Shown: piece by piece, positions 1 through 11,100 of the stretch
Position numbering within the stretch: the stretch's first letter is position 1
Layout: the number at the start of each line of letters is the position of its first letter
Source of the DNA: a virus
Reading direction: 5' to 3' (one strand)
Virus record (IMG/VR): IMGVR_UViG_3300020448_000009
Span: 1-61,128 of that record
Length of the DNA: 61,128 bases
Program-made: the position numbers and the translations under genes
Notes under the pieces: generated by a model
Databases searched by the model: none
Seen by the model: the letters and a program-made list of their open reading frames with translations, nothing else
What the model was told of the DNA's origin: nothing

Positions 1-1739
1 TGAGACTTTCTATCATCAATGAAGTTGGTCATCTTTGTAGACCCATCATTATTTTCCTTCTCACCCTTATACTTCTTAACTCCTCTCTTCATTTTATGAA
101 TAGTCTTACGAGCAGGAGCATTATACTTTGCACCGTAACCACTACCATAACTACGAGCAGCTCTATCTGCCTGTTTAGTTGGTGTGTCTTTTCCTGCGTC
201 ACCCTTTGGTGTTTCTAGGATAGTCTCTTCTTTTTTATAAGACTGAATAACTTTCTTTTTGTCAGCAGTAGTATAGTCACTACCACCTTTATACTGACGC
301 TTTCTAGCAGCAATTACATCAGCAGAAGGTTTAGATGCTTCCCTCTCCTTTGCACGCTTCATAGCATTTGCCTTATTAATAGCATCATTCTTTGCTACGT
401 TAGGATGTAATGCCTCATCAACATTTAAGAAATTAACATATTTGTTATGCTCTTTCTGTCTCATCTTTTTCTTAGCGATAGCACCTGCGTCTCTTTTCAT
501 ACGCTCTTTCGCTGTTATACCTTCTAAGATTTTACCAAGTCTACTGTCACCATTTAATTGTAGACCTGCATATGATCTACTTCTAGGCATGGAAGATGTG
601 CTATCAAAATGAGGATTGTTTTTAGCAGCATCAGATTGTGAATTTCTTTTCTTCTCTAATTTCTTTGCTTTATCATCAAGGAATTTTTTCATTGCTGAAG
701 TATCCTTTTCTTCAACCTTGTATGCAGGCACCTTAGCACCTTTCACACCACGACGTGCTTTGTGCTCTTCTCTACGCTTTTCAATAGTCTTTCCTCTCTT
801 ACCTGAGGGGTCAAACATACCAGGATCGTCATGACCAGGACCCATTCTCCTATAATTTCTGATAGATGCTTTACCGTAATCGCTACGACCTTTATCTACC
901 TTTGCCTCTGGTATTACGTTTGAAGGATTTGTTGGTTTAGGAATCACTCCTGCTCTTTTATTTTCTGGTATTCTTCTATTTGCTTTATTACCAGAACCTC
1001 TATCAGTTTCTGTAGGAATATTTTTGATAGCTGCCTTTGCAGTTGGAGGATGAATAGATTTTAATCTTGCCTGTCTTGATACACCCTTGCCACCGTATGC
1101 CTCACCCACCATTTTCTTTGCAAGTTTAGCAAAATGTCTAAGTCTCTTATCACCTGTCTTTTTGTTTCCTTTTTCAACTGAAGATGCTACAGGTGACTTG
1201 CCAGTCTTAGGATCAATATCATACATACCTTCCATAGTATCAGCAGGCACTGCCTTTACTTCTTGCTTATTCTTATCTTCTTTTTTCTTTGCACCAATCT
1301 TCATCTTACCGTCACCTTTATAGATGCCGTAGGCAGTCCCTTCTTTTTTTAAATTCATAATGGCACCTTTTCCATATTTGTCGGTAATAGATTTTTTCAC
1401 TATCTCTAGTGCAGATTTACCTTTCGCTGCTTTTTGTGCAGCAGTCTTACCTTTCATAGGTTTACTAGGAGTATAAGACCTATTCTTAGTCTCCTTTGAC
1501 CTATGGTCTCCACCTTTCATAAGGATGTTGTCTCTGTAATGATCGTAACCTTCCTCATTCATTTTCTTTTTCTCAGGTAAACCTTTGTGTTTTGTAGATG
1601 CGAAGTCTTTCGCATCGGATTTTTTTATGCGGGAAGCAACTCTGGCAACCTCAGGTGAGGAAGCTTTCGCCTGACCCTCTTTCTGAGCTTGTCTAACCAT
1701 CCCGAAGAATCTTTGTTGTTTTTTGGAGACGGCGGGCAT
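1..1739 (-). CDS. Lys-rich DUF3008-type virion-associated protein, 3' end cut by window edge
   Basis: This frame is open from an ATG at 1739 to the left edge (579 codons seen, no stop). The first ~55 residues, starting MPAVSKKQQRFFGMVRQAQK and including SSPEVARVA and KDFASTKHKGLPEK, match what I recall of the DUF3008 family found in cyanophages and some bacteria; its function is unknown. The remainder is unusual: low complexity, very rich in Lys, Arg, Asn and Ala, with stretches such as KKLEKKRN and RKTIHKMKRGVKKYKG, so it should be strongly basic and probably disordered. A GGAGG sits about 7 nt before the start, and the preceding gene ends 3 nt upstream. Position after gp16 fits a structural or packaged basic protein, but that is inference. 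DNA binding inside the head is possible and not shown. Confidence 0.75.
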   Translation of the reverse strand, partial: MPAVSKKQQRFFGMVRQAQKEGQAKASSPEVARVASRIKKSDAKDFASTKHKGLPEKKKMNEEGYDHYRDNILMKGGDHRSKETKNRSYTPSKPMKGKTAAQKAAKGKSALEIVKKSITDKYGKGAIMNLKKEGTAYGIYKGDGKMKIGAKKKEDKNKQEVKAVPADTMEGMYDIDPKTGKSPVASSVEKGNKKTGDKRLRHFAKLAKKMVGEAYGGKGVSRQARLKSIHPPTAKAAIKNIPTETDRGSGNKANRRIPENKRAGVIPKPTNPSNVIPEAKVDKGRSDYGKASIRNYRRMGPGHDDPGMFDPSGKRGKTIEKRREEHKARRGVKGAKVPAYKVEEKDTSAMKKFLDDKAKKLEKKRNSQSDAAKNNPHFDSTSSMPRSRSYAGLQLNGDSRLGKILEGITAKERMKRDAGAIAKKKMRQKEHNKYVNFLNVDEALHPNVAKNDAINKANAMKRAKEREASKPSADVIAARKRQYKGGSDYTTADKKKVIQSYKKEETILETPKGDAGKDTPTKQADRAARSYGSGYGAKYNAPARKTIHKMKRGVKKYKGEKENNDGSTKMTNFIDDRKS

Positions 1740-1742
1740 GGA

Positions 1743-2282
1743 TTATCCTCCGACAATCTGGACTGTCTCAACAATAACGTTTGCACTTCCTGCTGTGAGT
1801 TTAACTGTTCTTTGGATGAGTGGCACAGTGCCTGCAGTTGCGTCTGCTGCACTGAGTGAATAGTCTCCACTTGCTGCTGATGAGTCATAATTAGTAGTGA
1901 TAGTAGATGATGTTACTGCTGTAACTTGTTTTCCTGCAGATGCTGCAGTTTCAAAATCGGATGTGAATCCGTCTGTGTCACCACCATCAACTGTTTGTAT
2001 GTAATCACCAACACTAAATGTGTGACGACCACCACCAGAATATCCCTCTGCAGTGACTACCATTGCTGCAGCGTCTGTTGCTGCTGCAATCTTAGCACCT
2101 TTTGATTTACCACATGAAATTAATAATGCTTCATTGGCAACCAAAGTAATAGCGGGACCGCCATCGACTTGAATCGAAGACGCAGATGTCGCAAGACATC
2201 TCAAGACACCAGTTTTAACCACGATGTAGCTGGTGCCACTACCTGATACTGTTTGGGTGTCAATTACATTTAATACTGACAT
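1743..2282 (-). CDS. Small beta-rich virion protein candidate
   Basis: The product is 179 aa, rich in Ser, Thr, Ala and Val, with no Lys/Arg clusters and no signal peptide. The N-terminus (MSVLNVIDTQTVSG) is followed by alternating hydrophobic and polar residues typical of beta sandwiches, including VDGGPAITLVANEALLISCG. Proteins of this kind lie next to gp16 in cyanophage late operons and are usually annotated as structural; I cannot assign a T4 counterpart. It has its own late-promoter motif just upstream, overlapping the end of gp16, and a good AGGAG ribosome site. A head-decoration or tail-decoration role is possible, but only on position and composition. Confidence 0.65.
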   Translation of the reverse strand: MSVLNVIDTQTVSGSGTSYIVVKTGVLRCLATSASSIQVDGGPAITLVANEALLISCGKSKGAKIAAATDAAAMVVTAEGYSGGGRHTFSVGDYIQTVDGGDTDGFTSDFETAASAGKQVTAVTSSTITTNYDSSAASGDYSLSAADATAGTVPLIQRTVKLTAGSANVIVETVQIVGG

Positions 2283-2304
2283 GGGTAAAGATTCTCCTAC
2301 TTTT

Positions 2305-2313
2305 CTATTTATC
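2305..2313 (-). promoter_or_regulatory. Late promoter-like GATAAATAG
   Basis: The minus strand has GATAAATAG 23 nt before the ATG of the 179-aa gene, fused with the TAG stop of gp16. It fits the NATAAATA late motif reported for T4-like cyanophages. Confidence 0.55.
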
Positions 2314-2742
2314 TCGTTGCTGCTTTAGAAACTTGGCGAGATCTGCTGTGCTACCTACAAACATAGTATTGTTTGTTGTATTGACCTCTTTTTTCTTAGG
2401 TGCTTCTATGTCAGAAACTTTCTTTTGTAGGTCTACTAACTTGTCAGCAACATCACCTACATGTTTAATCAACTGACCTGCAACTTCATATGCACGAGGT
2501 TGGTCAGACTCTTGTGCTAATTCCAATATACCATCTACAGCCTCTTGTCCTTTATCGATAAGAGAGTATAGATTACCACGAGTATATTCATAATCTTTTT
2601 TGAGCTGATCCTTAGTCGCCGTTTCCACGACTTCTGGCTTCGCCGAAGGGGGTTTGATGATATCAGTTGACACATCCATTGCGTCAGCTATACCGTCAAA
2701 CTTACTCGTCTGTTCCTGTGGTTGGGTTTCTGGACTTTCCAT
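2305..2742 (-). CDS. gp16: Terminase small subunit, gp16-like
   Basis: The product is about 145 aa. Its conserved core (KKDYEYTRGNLYSLIDKGQE, then AQESDQPRAYEVAGQLIK and KLVDLQKKVSDIE) matches the cyanophage gp16 family, which recognises DNA and stimulates the large terminase during packaging. The helical coiled-coil centre and the C-terminal FVGSTADLAKFLKQQ motif fit that family. I chose ATG 2742 (MESPETQPQ) because the longer reading to 2937 is out of character and overlaps gp15 by more than 230 nt; 2742 still overlaps gp15 by 41 nt. Another start at 2766 is possible. No large terminase is seen; it would lie beyond the left edge. Confidence 0.72.
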   Translation of the reverse strand: MESPETQPQEQTSKFDGIADAMDVSTDIIKPPSAKPEVVETATKDQLKKDYEYTRGNLYSLIDKGQEAVDGILELAQESDQPRAYEVAGQLIKHVGDVADKLVDLQKKVSDIEAPKKKEVNTTNNTMFVGSTADLAKFLKQQRDK

Positions 2743-3496
2743 CTGTAAACTCACTGTAAAGCTCATTAAATCCGAAGTTATCATCTGGATCTGCGTCAAC
2801 AGGATCAGGTGTAACTGTGTAACGTACCTCTCTAGGAGCGGTAACCTTAGCATCGGTTGCATAATCAACAATCGCCTTCGTGATAACTTCACCTGTTTTG
2901 TCAGCGACAGGTCCGTACAAGTACGTCTTTGCGACAAACTGTAAGGTGTATATCAGTGTGCGACGTGTGTCATAGTCACCTTCATATTGATCATCATATT
3001 CCACACTCAAAAGTGTGACTGGATAATCTCTTTTTTCTCCCAGCTCAGCAACTAGATTCATTGTAATATTGAAACTAGGTTGGAAGTGTGGAAGAATTTG
3101 CTCAAGAATCTGCAAGGCATCATCTTGATTCTTAGATAGAATTGCCAATTCAAAGTTAACATTATAAGGAATTGGCATAAAACCTTTATTGGTTTTATCT
3201 CCACTTGTGTGTCTTATATATGAAGTTGGTGATAATTTTCTTGTGGGATCGTATTGTATTGCTCCTATTTCAAAAGATATTCTAGGTAATGTTATCTGTG
3301 TCCTATCTTTTGTAGTTAGATCTCCTAGTTGTGCGAGACGAGCAAGAAACTTTTGTTTAGGACCGTAAGCGAGAGGCACTTTCATTACCTCAGTTTTAGA
3401 TCCAGACGTGCGTCTAAGCTCTATGTTATTAAACAGAGTACCGAAACCGATAACTGTCTTCTTAAAAATCTCGTGATATGAATATGTGCCTAGCAT
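2702..3496 (-). CDS. gp15: Tail sheath stabilizer / tail completion protein gp15-like
   Basis: The 264-aa product is close in length to T4 gp15 (272 aa). The N-terminal MLGTYSYHEIFKKTVIGFGT, the segment PLAYGPKQKFLAR, and LPRISFEIGAIQYDPTRKL are typical of the T4-like gp15/gp3 group. In T4, gp15 caps the contracted or extended sheath at the neck and connects the tail to the head. The last ~40 residues are acidic and loose (DPVDADPDDNFGFNE). The start overlaps the stop of gp14 by one nucleotide, which implies coupled translation in a gp13-14-15-16 block. Confidence 0.85.
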   Translation of the reverse strand: MLGTYSYHEIFKKTVIGFGTLFNNIELRRTSGSKTEVMKVPLAYGPKQKFLARLAQLGDLTTKDRTQITLPRISFEIGAIQYDPTRKLSPTSYIRHTSGDKTNKGFMPIPYNVNFELAILSKNQDDALQILEQILPHFQPSFNITMNLVAELGEKRDYPVTLLSVEYDDQYEGDYDTRRTLIYTLQFVAKTYLYGPVADKTGEVITKAIVDYATDAKVTAPREVRYTVTPDPVDADPDDNFGFNELYSEFTDGKSRNPTTGTDE

Positions 3497-4371
3497 TAGA
3501 GACTACTTCCTTTATTACCGAATTCACCAAATGGGTTGCCCTCACTAAAGTCTAGGATACCATCAGCGTTAGTTTCAAACGCAGAATTTTGATCGAATTC
3601 ACTGCTCGTATTATTTAGTGTATTGTATGATGCAGAAGTCCAAGCAGCTCCAGATGTTTGGCCAGTAACAGTTTCGGGAATCGTAAATATACCCGATCTG
3701 TTGTAGACTTGAAGTTGTCTGGTTGTGGAATCCCAAGACTTAACCTCTGCTGTAACATTTGATGTGCCACCTGCAACTACTTCTCCAACTGTAAAGTCAC
3801 CACTGCCACCTGTTGCAAAGTTGACTGTAACTGCAACAGAGAAGTCAACTTCAATCTGATCAACAGCAGCAACACCAGTATCGATATCCTCGTCGCTGTA
3901 CTCGAATAGCTCACAACGCAAACCCCATACATGCACTTTACCTAACTGATAGAAAGGTTGCTCGTGCTCAACAAACTGTATCTCAAAAGTTTTGTTTGCC
4001 ATAGGGAAGTGAATTAGATCACCTTCGTTTGGTCTACCTTCTACAATTAATTGTGCGTTATCATCTACTGCTTCTGTAAATCTTGTGCGTGATATTATAA
4101 AAGTAATCTGGTCTGATATTCTTACACCAAACTTACTAAACATATCTCCGTCGCCACGGAATCCTGAGGCATCTTCAATGTATGCTTCTATTAAAAATGC
4201 ACCTTCAAACTTACTTAAAGTGTCCTCACCAAATGTATCATCATTCTTTACAATAGTCCTAGGAATATAATATACATCCTTACCGAACATCTTAATTTGC
4301 TCAGTAACTAAGTCACCGACTAAATTCTGCTCGCCAGTAGTCCCTTGTGTAAAGAATGTGTTGAGTGCCAT
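3496..4371 (-). CDS. gp14: Neck protein gp14-like with extra beta module
   Basis: The product is 291 aa; T4 gp14 is about 256 aa. The first ~190 residues, with FTQGTTGEQNLVGDLVTEQI, YYIPRTIV and a metal-free hydrophobic core, are the gp14 neck family, which with gp13 seals the head after DNA packaging. Residues about 190-255 carry an added module, reading FTVGEVVAGGTSNVTAEV and later IPETVTGQTSGAAWTSA, that is also seen in the DUF4815 protein, gp8, the 614-aa protein and the giant protein of this window. The end (EFDQNSAFETNADG to SEGNPFGEFGNKGSSL) again looks like other cyanophage gp14 proteins. It starts 1 nt after the gp13 stop. Confidence 0.85.
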   Translation of the reverse strand: MALNTFFTQGTTGEQNLVGDLVTEQIKMFGKDVYYIPRTIVKNDDTFGEDTLSKFEGAFLIEAYIEDASGFRGDGDMFSKFGVRISDQITFIISRTRFTEAVDDNAQLIVEGRPNEGDLIHFPMANKTFEIQFVEHEQPFYQLGKVHVWGLRCELFEYSDEDIDTGVAAVDQIEVDFSVAVTVNFATGGSGDFTVGEVVAGGTSNVTAEVKSWDSTTRQLQVYNRSGIFTIPETVTGQTSGAAWTSASYNTLNNTSSEFDQNSAFETNADGILDFSEGNPFGEFGNKGSSL

Positions 4372-4372
4372 G

Positions 4373-5173
4373 TTATCCGATCATGTCTAGAGGTGGTATT
4401 TCCCAAACTGTGCGTAGTTGCTCATCTAAATTTTTTAACTCTTCTACTGCATCATTGTAAATCATTTCACCATTAAGAGTTATTCCACCTGGCATCTGCA
4501 CGCTTTGGAATTTTGTTAGATTCTGTCCCCATTGCTTTTTAATTTTAGCAGAGGCATAATCTTTAACCCACATCTGATTGTATATCTCTGTCCATGTTGT
4601 TGGATCTAACGCTCTCCATGCTTTGATAACTATATACTGATCTAACTGTGCATCTTGTGGCCAATCAAAATCTAGATATAATCTGTCTTGCACTGAATGA
4701 TATCTTACTGGTTTAATACCTTCTAACAAAAAGTCAATGGTAGAAAGGTGTTGTTGTATCATATAGTAATGATAAAACTGTGTAGATGTAAAATCATATA
4801 AGTCATTCAAACGCATCTGATATCTAATATCAAACATGTTTGATGTGCCTTTATCTGTAAAAGAAAAAATCCCTTCAATCGATAGGATGTGATCTGGGAT
4901 TTCTATATAACCATTACCTTCTGACCATGTATCATTTCCTGCCTTAGAAGTATAAGAAGCATTTGATTCACTTCTGTCTATAACATCCTGTGTAACCTTA
5001 TGCTTTAAGTAGCAACGTTGTGCCCCATCATAGTGATACTGTTGAAACTTCTGTAAGGTATAATCAATCGCATCATCAACTTGATCATCAGACACGTTGA
5101 TCTCCAAGACTGGTTTACCCAGTCTACGAAGACAGTATTCTTTGAGAGTAGCTTTAGAGGTAGGAGTTGCCAT
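4373..5173 (-). CDS. gp13: Neck protein gp13-like
   Basis: The 266-aa product has the gp13 family signature: an N-terminal helix TLKEYCLRRLGKP, then VSDDQVDDAIDYTLQKFQQY, a central MRLNDLYDF segment, and a conserved YASAKIKKQWGQNL stretch before MPGGITLNGEMIYNDAV. In T4, gp13 is part of the head-completion neck with gp14 and is needed to join heads to tails. T4 gp13 is about 309 aa, so this is slightly short, as in cyanophages. It lies 4 nt downstream of the fibre gene stop and heads the gp13-gp14-gp15-gp16 run. Confidence 0.87.
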   Translation of the reverse strand: MATPTSKATLKEYCLRRLGKPVLEINVSDDQVDDAIDYTLQKFQQYHYDGAQRCYLKHKVTQDVIDRSESNASYTSKAGNDTWSEGNGYIEIPDHILSIEGIFSFTDKGTSNMFDIRYQMRLNDLYDFTSTQFYHYYMIQQHLSTIDFLLEGIKPVRYHSVQDRLYLDFDWPQDAQLDQYIVIKAWRALDPTTWTEIYNQMWVKDYASAKIKKQWGQNLTKFQSVQMPGGITLNGEMIYNDAVEELKNLDEQLRTVWEIPPLDMIG

Positions 5174-5177
5174 TTAA

Positions 5178-8100
5178 TTATAGAGCAGCGATTCTAGTCT
5201 GGAAGTCAGCAAAGTCAGCGGACGCAGCGACTGTAGACTTGAGTGTAGCTAATGTAATTGTTTCTGCCTGTAATGCAGATGCAGCAAGAGCACCTTGTGC
5301 AGCAGTAGCATAATCAGTTGATGCAGTTGCAGCAGCAGTGCCTAATGTAGGTTTGCCACTTAAGTCATTATATGCACCAGAGAATAATGTAGGTTTACCA
5401 GTTAGGTCATTATATGCACCAGAGAATAATGAAGGTTTGTTGCTTAGGTCATCATAATCATTAGATGTGGCAACAGCACCCAAGTCGCCTGGTTGTGTAG
5501 CAGAGGCAGCAAGTGTACCTTGTGCAGCAGTTGCATATGCAGATGCAGCAGTGGTAGCAGCACTACCTAATCCTAATGTGGATCTGGCAGCAGAAGCATC
5601 TGCGTCATCAACTAGTGTTAGACCAAATGTGCTAATTGCAGAAGCATCAAGTTTTCCAGTAATACCTGCAACTACACGAGCATCTGCTCTAGCATTAGTG
5701 AAGAATACATTAGTCGATCCTTCAGTAATATTATCAGTATTAATGTCTGACTGAGTAACACTAAGAGTACCACTACTATGTGTGATTCCTGTGCCGTATG
5801 TAAAGTGAGTCCTTGTCCTAGCAGCAGTAGTGAATAGATTTGTTGATCCTTCAGTTACTGTGTCAGTGTTAACATCTGCCTGTGTAACAGATAATGTGTA
5901 TGTGTTAGCACCATCGTCATAGACTTTAGTAACACCAGTACCAGCAATGATAAGAGCATCGATTCTGTCATCAACTCTCTCATCTGTATAATATTTGTTA
6001 GTTGCTCCCTCTGCTACATCATCTGTATCATGGTTAGATAGAGATGCGATAGTTGTTGGGATTGTGTATGAGATAACACCTGTAGAAGCATTATATCCTA
6101 GGTCTCCGCTAACAGAGATATGTCCTCTAGTGCGAGCAGCAGTTGTAAATAGATTTGTGGATCCTTCTGTGACATTATCGGTGTCGATATCAGCCTGAGT
6201 AACAGAAAGTGTGCCACTGTTATGTGTAATACCTGTGCCATATGTGAAATGACTCCTAGTGCGAGCAGCAGTGGTAAAGAGATTTGTAGATCCCTCTGTT
6301 ATATTGTCGGTATTTATATCTGCCTGTGTTGCACTTAAGGTCAACATGTTACCTGCGTCATCATAAGTCGCAGTAATACCAGTGCCACCTACGATTAGAG
6401 AATTAACTCTATCGTCAACTCTTTCGTCAGTAAAGTATAGATTTGTAGATCCCTCAGCAAGAGCATCAGTATCATGGTTTGCGATACTACCAACTTGTGC
6501 CTGACCGTAAGTAATGTTACCTGTAATATTCAAGTTACCTTGGACTTCAAAGTCAGTTGTTGATCTGAAGTTTGTAACAGTTAATCTGTTTGTGCCAGGA
6601 TTATATGTTAGGTTTGTAGAGTCTGTGCGGATCTCAGTGAAACCATTGTTTGTAGAAACAAATGTTGGGAAGTATGTAAGGTTAGATGTTGTAGTATCTG
6701 TGATATCAGAGAGTAGAGTCTTGTCAGAAGTACCTGTTAGATCACCTGTTATGTTACCAGTGATCTGCCCTGTTACACCAAGTGTGCCTCCGATAGTGGT
6801 GTTAGTTGTAACGTCAAGAGAGTTAGTAGTTGTAAGACCACCCGCTATGATGTTACCAGAGGTTGATTGCAACTCAATCTTAGTTGTGCTGCTACCATTC
6901 TGTAATTTAAGAGTCTTAGTAGATCCCTTTAATACAATACTATCTTTGAATAATGATGTGCTATCTAAAGTAAATGTGCCATCAAGTTGTAAATTACCAT
7001 CTACATTGAGGTCAGCATCAAAGTCAACATTCTGTGTGACATTCAATGTATCGTCAATGACAGTTGCACCTTGGACATCTAATGTGCCTGCAATATCAGT
7101 GTTACCACTTGCAGATGCAACACTAAATTTGTTTGTGTTAACAATCAAACTACCGCCGATGTTAGCAGCACCACTAGATGTGAGACTTCCTAAGTTTAGG
7201 GTGGTTAGTGTTGTAATACCTGTAACACCAAGTGTGCCCCCAATAGTTGCATTACCAGTTGTGCCTGCTAATGTAATTGTCTCTGCAGCGTTAGGTCCTA
7301 ATTTTAGAGTCTGTCCGATAAAGACATCCTCACCAATGGTTGCACCACCATTAGGAATCATTAATGGAGCGTTAGCAGTTAGAGATGTAGGATTCTCATT
7401 CTTAGTAAGATCAACTCTTGCCTGTGCAGTTACATTATCAACTAAAGTTGTTGTGCTTGTAACTTCTAATGTGCCTTGAGTTACTACGTTTCCGTTATCT
7501 GTATCTACTGTAAACTTATCGACACCAGAGTTATTCTGGATCTTAAATGTTTTATTATCAGCGTTTATTGTGACGTCATCTTGGAATGTCGCTGCACCAT
7601 CTACGTTTAGAGTGCTATCAAGATCAGTTGCTTGAGTGACATTGAAAGTATCGTCAATGGTTGTAGCACCCTCGACATTAAGTGTGCCTTGAATATCTGT
7701 ATTACCATTGTCAGTATCAATAGTAAATTTGTCTAGTCCTGCAGCAGTTTGAATCTGGACTTGCTTATTGTCTGCCTTAACTACTAGACCATCTGTAATT
7801 GTAGTCAACAGATTGATATCTGCTGTGCCATTTACAGTTAAGTTATCATCTACAATAGTTTCACCTGTTGCAGAGTCAATAGTTAAGTTACCTAGAGATG
7901 TATCAATCTCAGAAGATCCACTAACACCAATCTGAATGTTATCAGCAGTGATGTCTGTAGATGTAATTGCAGCGTTAAATGTTGAAGTTGCATTAACAGT
8001 TAATGTGTCACTGCTGCCATCACCTAATGTTGAGTTACCATCAACTTGTAGATTACCATCTACCTCAGCATTATCTGTGATGTGTACCTTTCCTGCCTGA

Positions 8101-11100
8101 GAGTCGAGGATAAGGTCACCAGCTGTGGTACTAATTTCATTGTTAGCATCGACCCCGATCTTGATGGCGTCTGCTGTGATGTCTGTGGAGGTGATTGCTT
8201 GGTTAAATGTAACCGTGCCAGTGAATTCGTGAGCATCTCCTGATGCGTTACCGATAGTAGTATTACCATCGACAGTAAGAGTGCCATCAACCTTAGTATT
8301 ACCGTCAACATTTAAGTCTCCGTCTACGTCAGCATCATCTGTGATATTAACGGTGCCACCTGCTGAATCTAATATTAGATTTCCAGAGGTTGTTGAAATT
8401 TCGCTCGATCCATCAACACCGATCTTAATGTTATCGGCAGTAATATCTGTTGATATAATCGCTTGGTTAAATGTAACTCCACCTGTAACTACATGTGAGT
8501 CCCCAGAAGCATTACCGATAGTAGCATTACCATCAACTTGTAATGTCCCTTGGACAATGGTGTTACCTGTGCCTGCATCTACAGTAAACTTAGTAGAGTT
8601 AATTGCAAAGTCATTGGTTACATCGAGCGTGCCAGTGATACTGACATCTCCACCAAATGATCCATCGTCTGTGACGACGAGATCGTCTCCAACGTAGAGA
8701 TCCAATCCAATACCAACACCGCCCCCAACGATGAGAGTCCCAGTAGCAGAGTTTGTCGCATTTGTTGTGTCAAATAATTTAATTGATCCTGCATCTAGAC
8801 CAGATCTTGTGCCTGTGAATGCCTCTGATGAATTAGTAGCAGCATGGTAAAGTGCATATCTTTCTGCAGAGTTATCCCAACCAAAAAATCCTAGTCTTGC
8901 TTGAGTATCGTAATACCTAAACTCAACACCACGATCCTTAGCATCATCAGATGAAGGAGCAGTGTCACCACCTAAAGTAATAATAGGATCGTCTAACGTA
9001 ACAACAGTAGAATTAACTGTGCTTGTTGTGCCGTTAACAGTTAGGTTACCTTCTATTATAGCATTTGTGTCAACAGTTAGTGACCCATTGATTCTAACAT
9101 TGTCAGTTAGAGTTGTGTCGCTGTTAACTGTAAGAGTGTCGGTGTTTGCATTACCGATAGTTACGTTGTCAGTAAACTGTGTATTGTCATTAAAGGTTGC
9201 GTCACCGTGGACTGTTAAAGTACCTGTGCCTTGTCCAACACGACCAATTATTGTATTACCATTATCACTATCAACTGCAAACTGTATCTGACCAGAAGCA
9301 TTGTTGATATTAAAGACTTCGTTATCAGACTGTAAGATTATAGAATCGTAGATTGTGGTTGTGCCATCTACAGTTAAAGTAGAATTAAAATCTACTGCCT
9401 GATCCACATTAAGAGTTGAATCAAAATCTACCGCTTGATTAACTGTAAGGTTATCTGTAAGGGTAGTGTCTGAGTTAACTGTTAATGTATCGCTAGATTG
9501 ATTACCAATAGTAGCGTTGCCATCTACTTGGAAATTATTTTCTAATACTACTGCAGATCCTACAGTAAGTGTACCTCTGATATCTGTATTACCATTTGTA
9601 GAAAGGACGGTAAATTTATCATCAGTGCCGTTTGTAATCTTGAAATTCTTACCAGTGGTATCAAGTGTAATATCATCATGGAATACTGAATCATTATCAA
9701 CATCCAATGTTGAATTAAACGTAACAGCAGAATCTACATCAAGAGTGCTATTAAATGTTACTCCACTATCTACATCTAATGTGCCATCTGTATGTGTATT
9801 ACCATTATCTGTATCAATATCAAATACACTAGTGCCACCTGCAGTTTTAATCTCGAATTTTTTATTATCTGCTTGTAAAAGAAGACCATCAGTTATAGTT
9901 GTTTGTAACTGAATGTCAACTGTACCTTCAATAACTGTGTTACCTGTAGCACTTTCGATAGTAACCTTATCAGTAGTGCCATTTCTAACAGCGAAGTTTG
10001 CATCTATGTCAACAGTGCCATCAATCTCAACGTTACCATTCAAGTGGGTTGTGCCACCGACGTTAAGATTTTCAGAAATACCTGCACCACCAGTTACAAC
10101 TAGTGTACCTGTTGTAGGTGTCTTCCAAGTAGAAGAAGTGTTAGTTGTTAATCTGAGGTTACCACCAATGATAGGAGCGTCAGTCCCAGTAAATGTCTCA
10201 GAAGAGTTGGTCGCATTGTAGAGGAAGCGATACCCGCCAGTGCCAGACCATATGTTAGAGTCTGCATAATCTTCGTCCCACCCGAAGAATCCGAATCTTT
10301 CTTGTGTATCATAGTACCTAAATTCTACACCACGGTCTAAGTTATCATCTGATACAAGAGTATCTTCACCACCTAAAGTAATGATAGGATCTTGGACTGT
10401 TAATGTAGTTGAGTTTACAGTTGTAGTTGTGCCATCTACTTGAAGATCACCACGGACTCTAACAAGACCAGTAGCACCATCATCGTCATTAGGATCAATT
10501 ATCAACGTAGAGTTGGTAGTTGAAATAACGTTGTCTTGGAAATGGAAGTCCTCTACGTTGACTCTATTAGCAACGTTTGTGGCATTGATAGTAATATCAT
10601 TTTCAGAAGTGATATTGATAAGAGCATTACCACTACCTGCATTTGTCGCATTAATTAATAGAGTGCGATTTTCTGTTGTATTTTGTGTGTGTTGGAAAGT
10701 AAGATTACCATCACCAGTCTTGTCTAGAGCCTGATCGATTGCACCATCTAAAGTAATATCTGCATCAGAGAAGTAAGTCCTTACATTAATATCAACCTCT
10801 CCTGCACCACCATCAGTGATAGTTAAACTATTACCTTGTCCTGTATGGTGATGACACCAATAATATAGACTTGCAGGTGCATCAGTCTGCACTAAAATTT
10901 CTGCAACACGAGTTGTAGCAGCATCAAAACCACTTACATACCCTGCCATGTTAACGACAGCACCATCTAACTTATAGGTGACACCATCCATATAATGACC
11001 ATTACCATTATGGTCACCATCAGATCCTGTGCTAAACATCAATGGGTGATTCATCCCATTGTATACTTCATTGCTATTATCTGACTGGTCAAAGATGTAT

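Noticed and set aside
2743-2937. Longer start for gp16 reaching 2937
   Set aside because: The extra 65 residues (RRTCTDLSLTKQ...) are out of character, overlap gp15 by 236 nt, and conserved gp16 similarity begins after MESPETQ.
3612-3618. CTAAATA motifs inside coding regions (for example at 3612, 13711 and 27294)
   Set aside because: The 7-mer is expected by chance in AT-rich DNA; I kept only copies close to a following start codon or at a gene end.
5174-5190. TATAAT just upstream of gp13
   Set aside because: It is only a few nt from the ATG, so a transcript starting there would lack the start codon.
6514-7479. A 321-codon open frame on the plus strand, plus many shorter plus-strand frames across the fibre and giant genes
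   Set aside because: They are antisense to well-supported repetitive genes; their Val/Ser/Pro-rich translations mirror the codon use of the minus-strand repeats, with no ribosome sites and no recognisable motifs.
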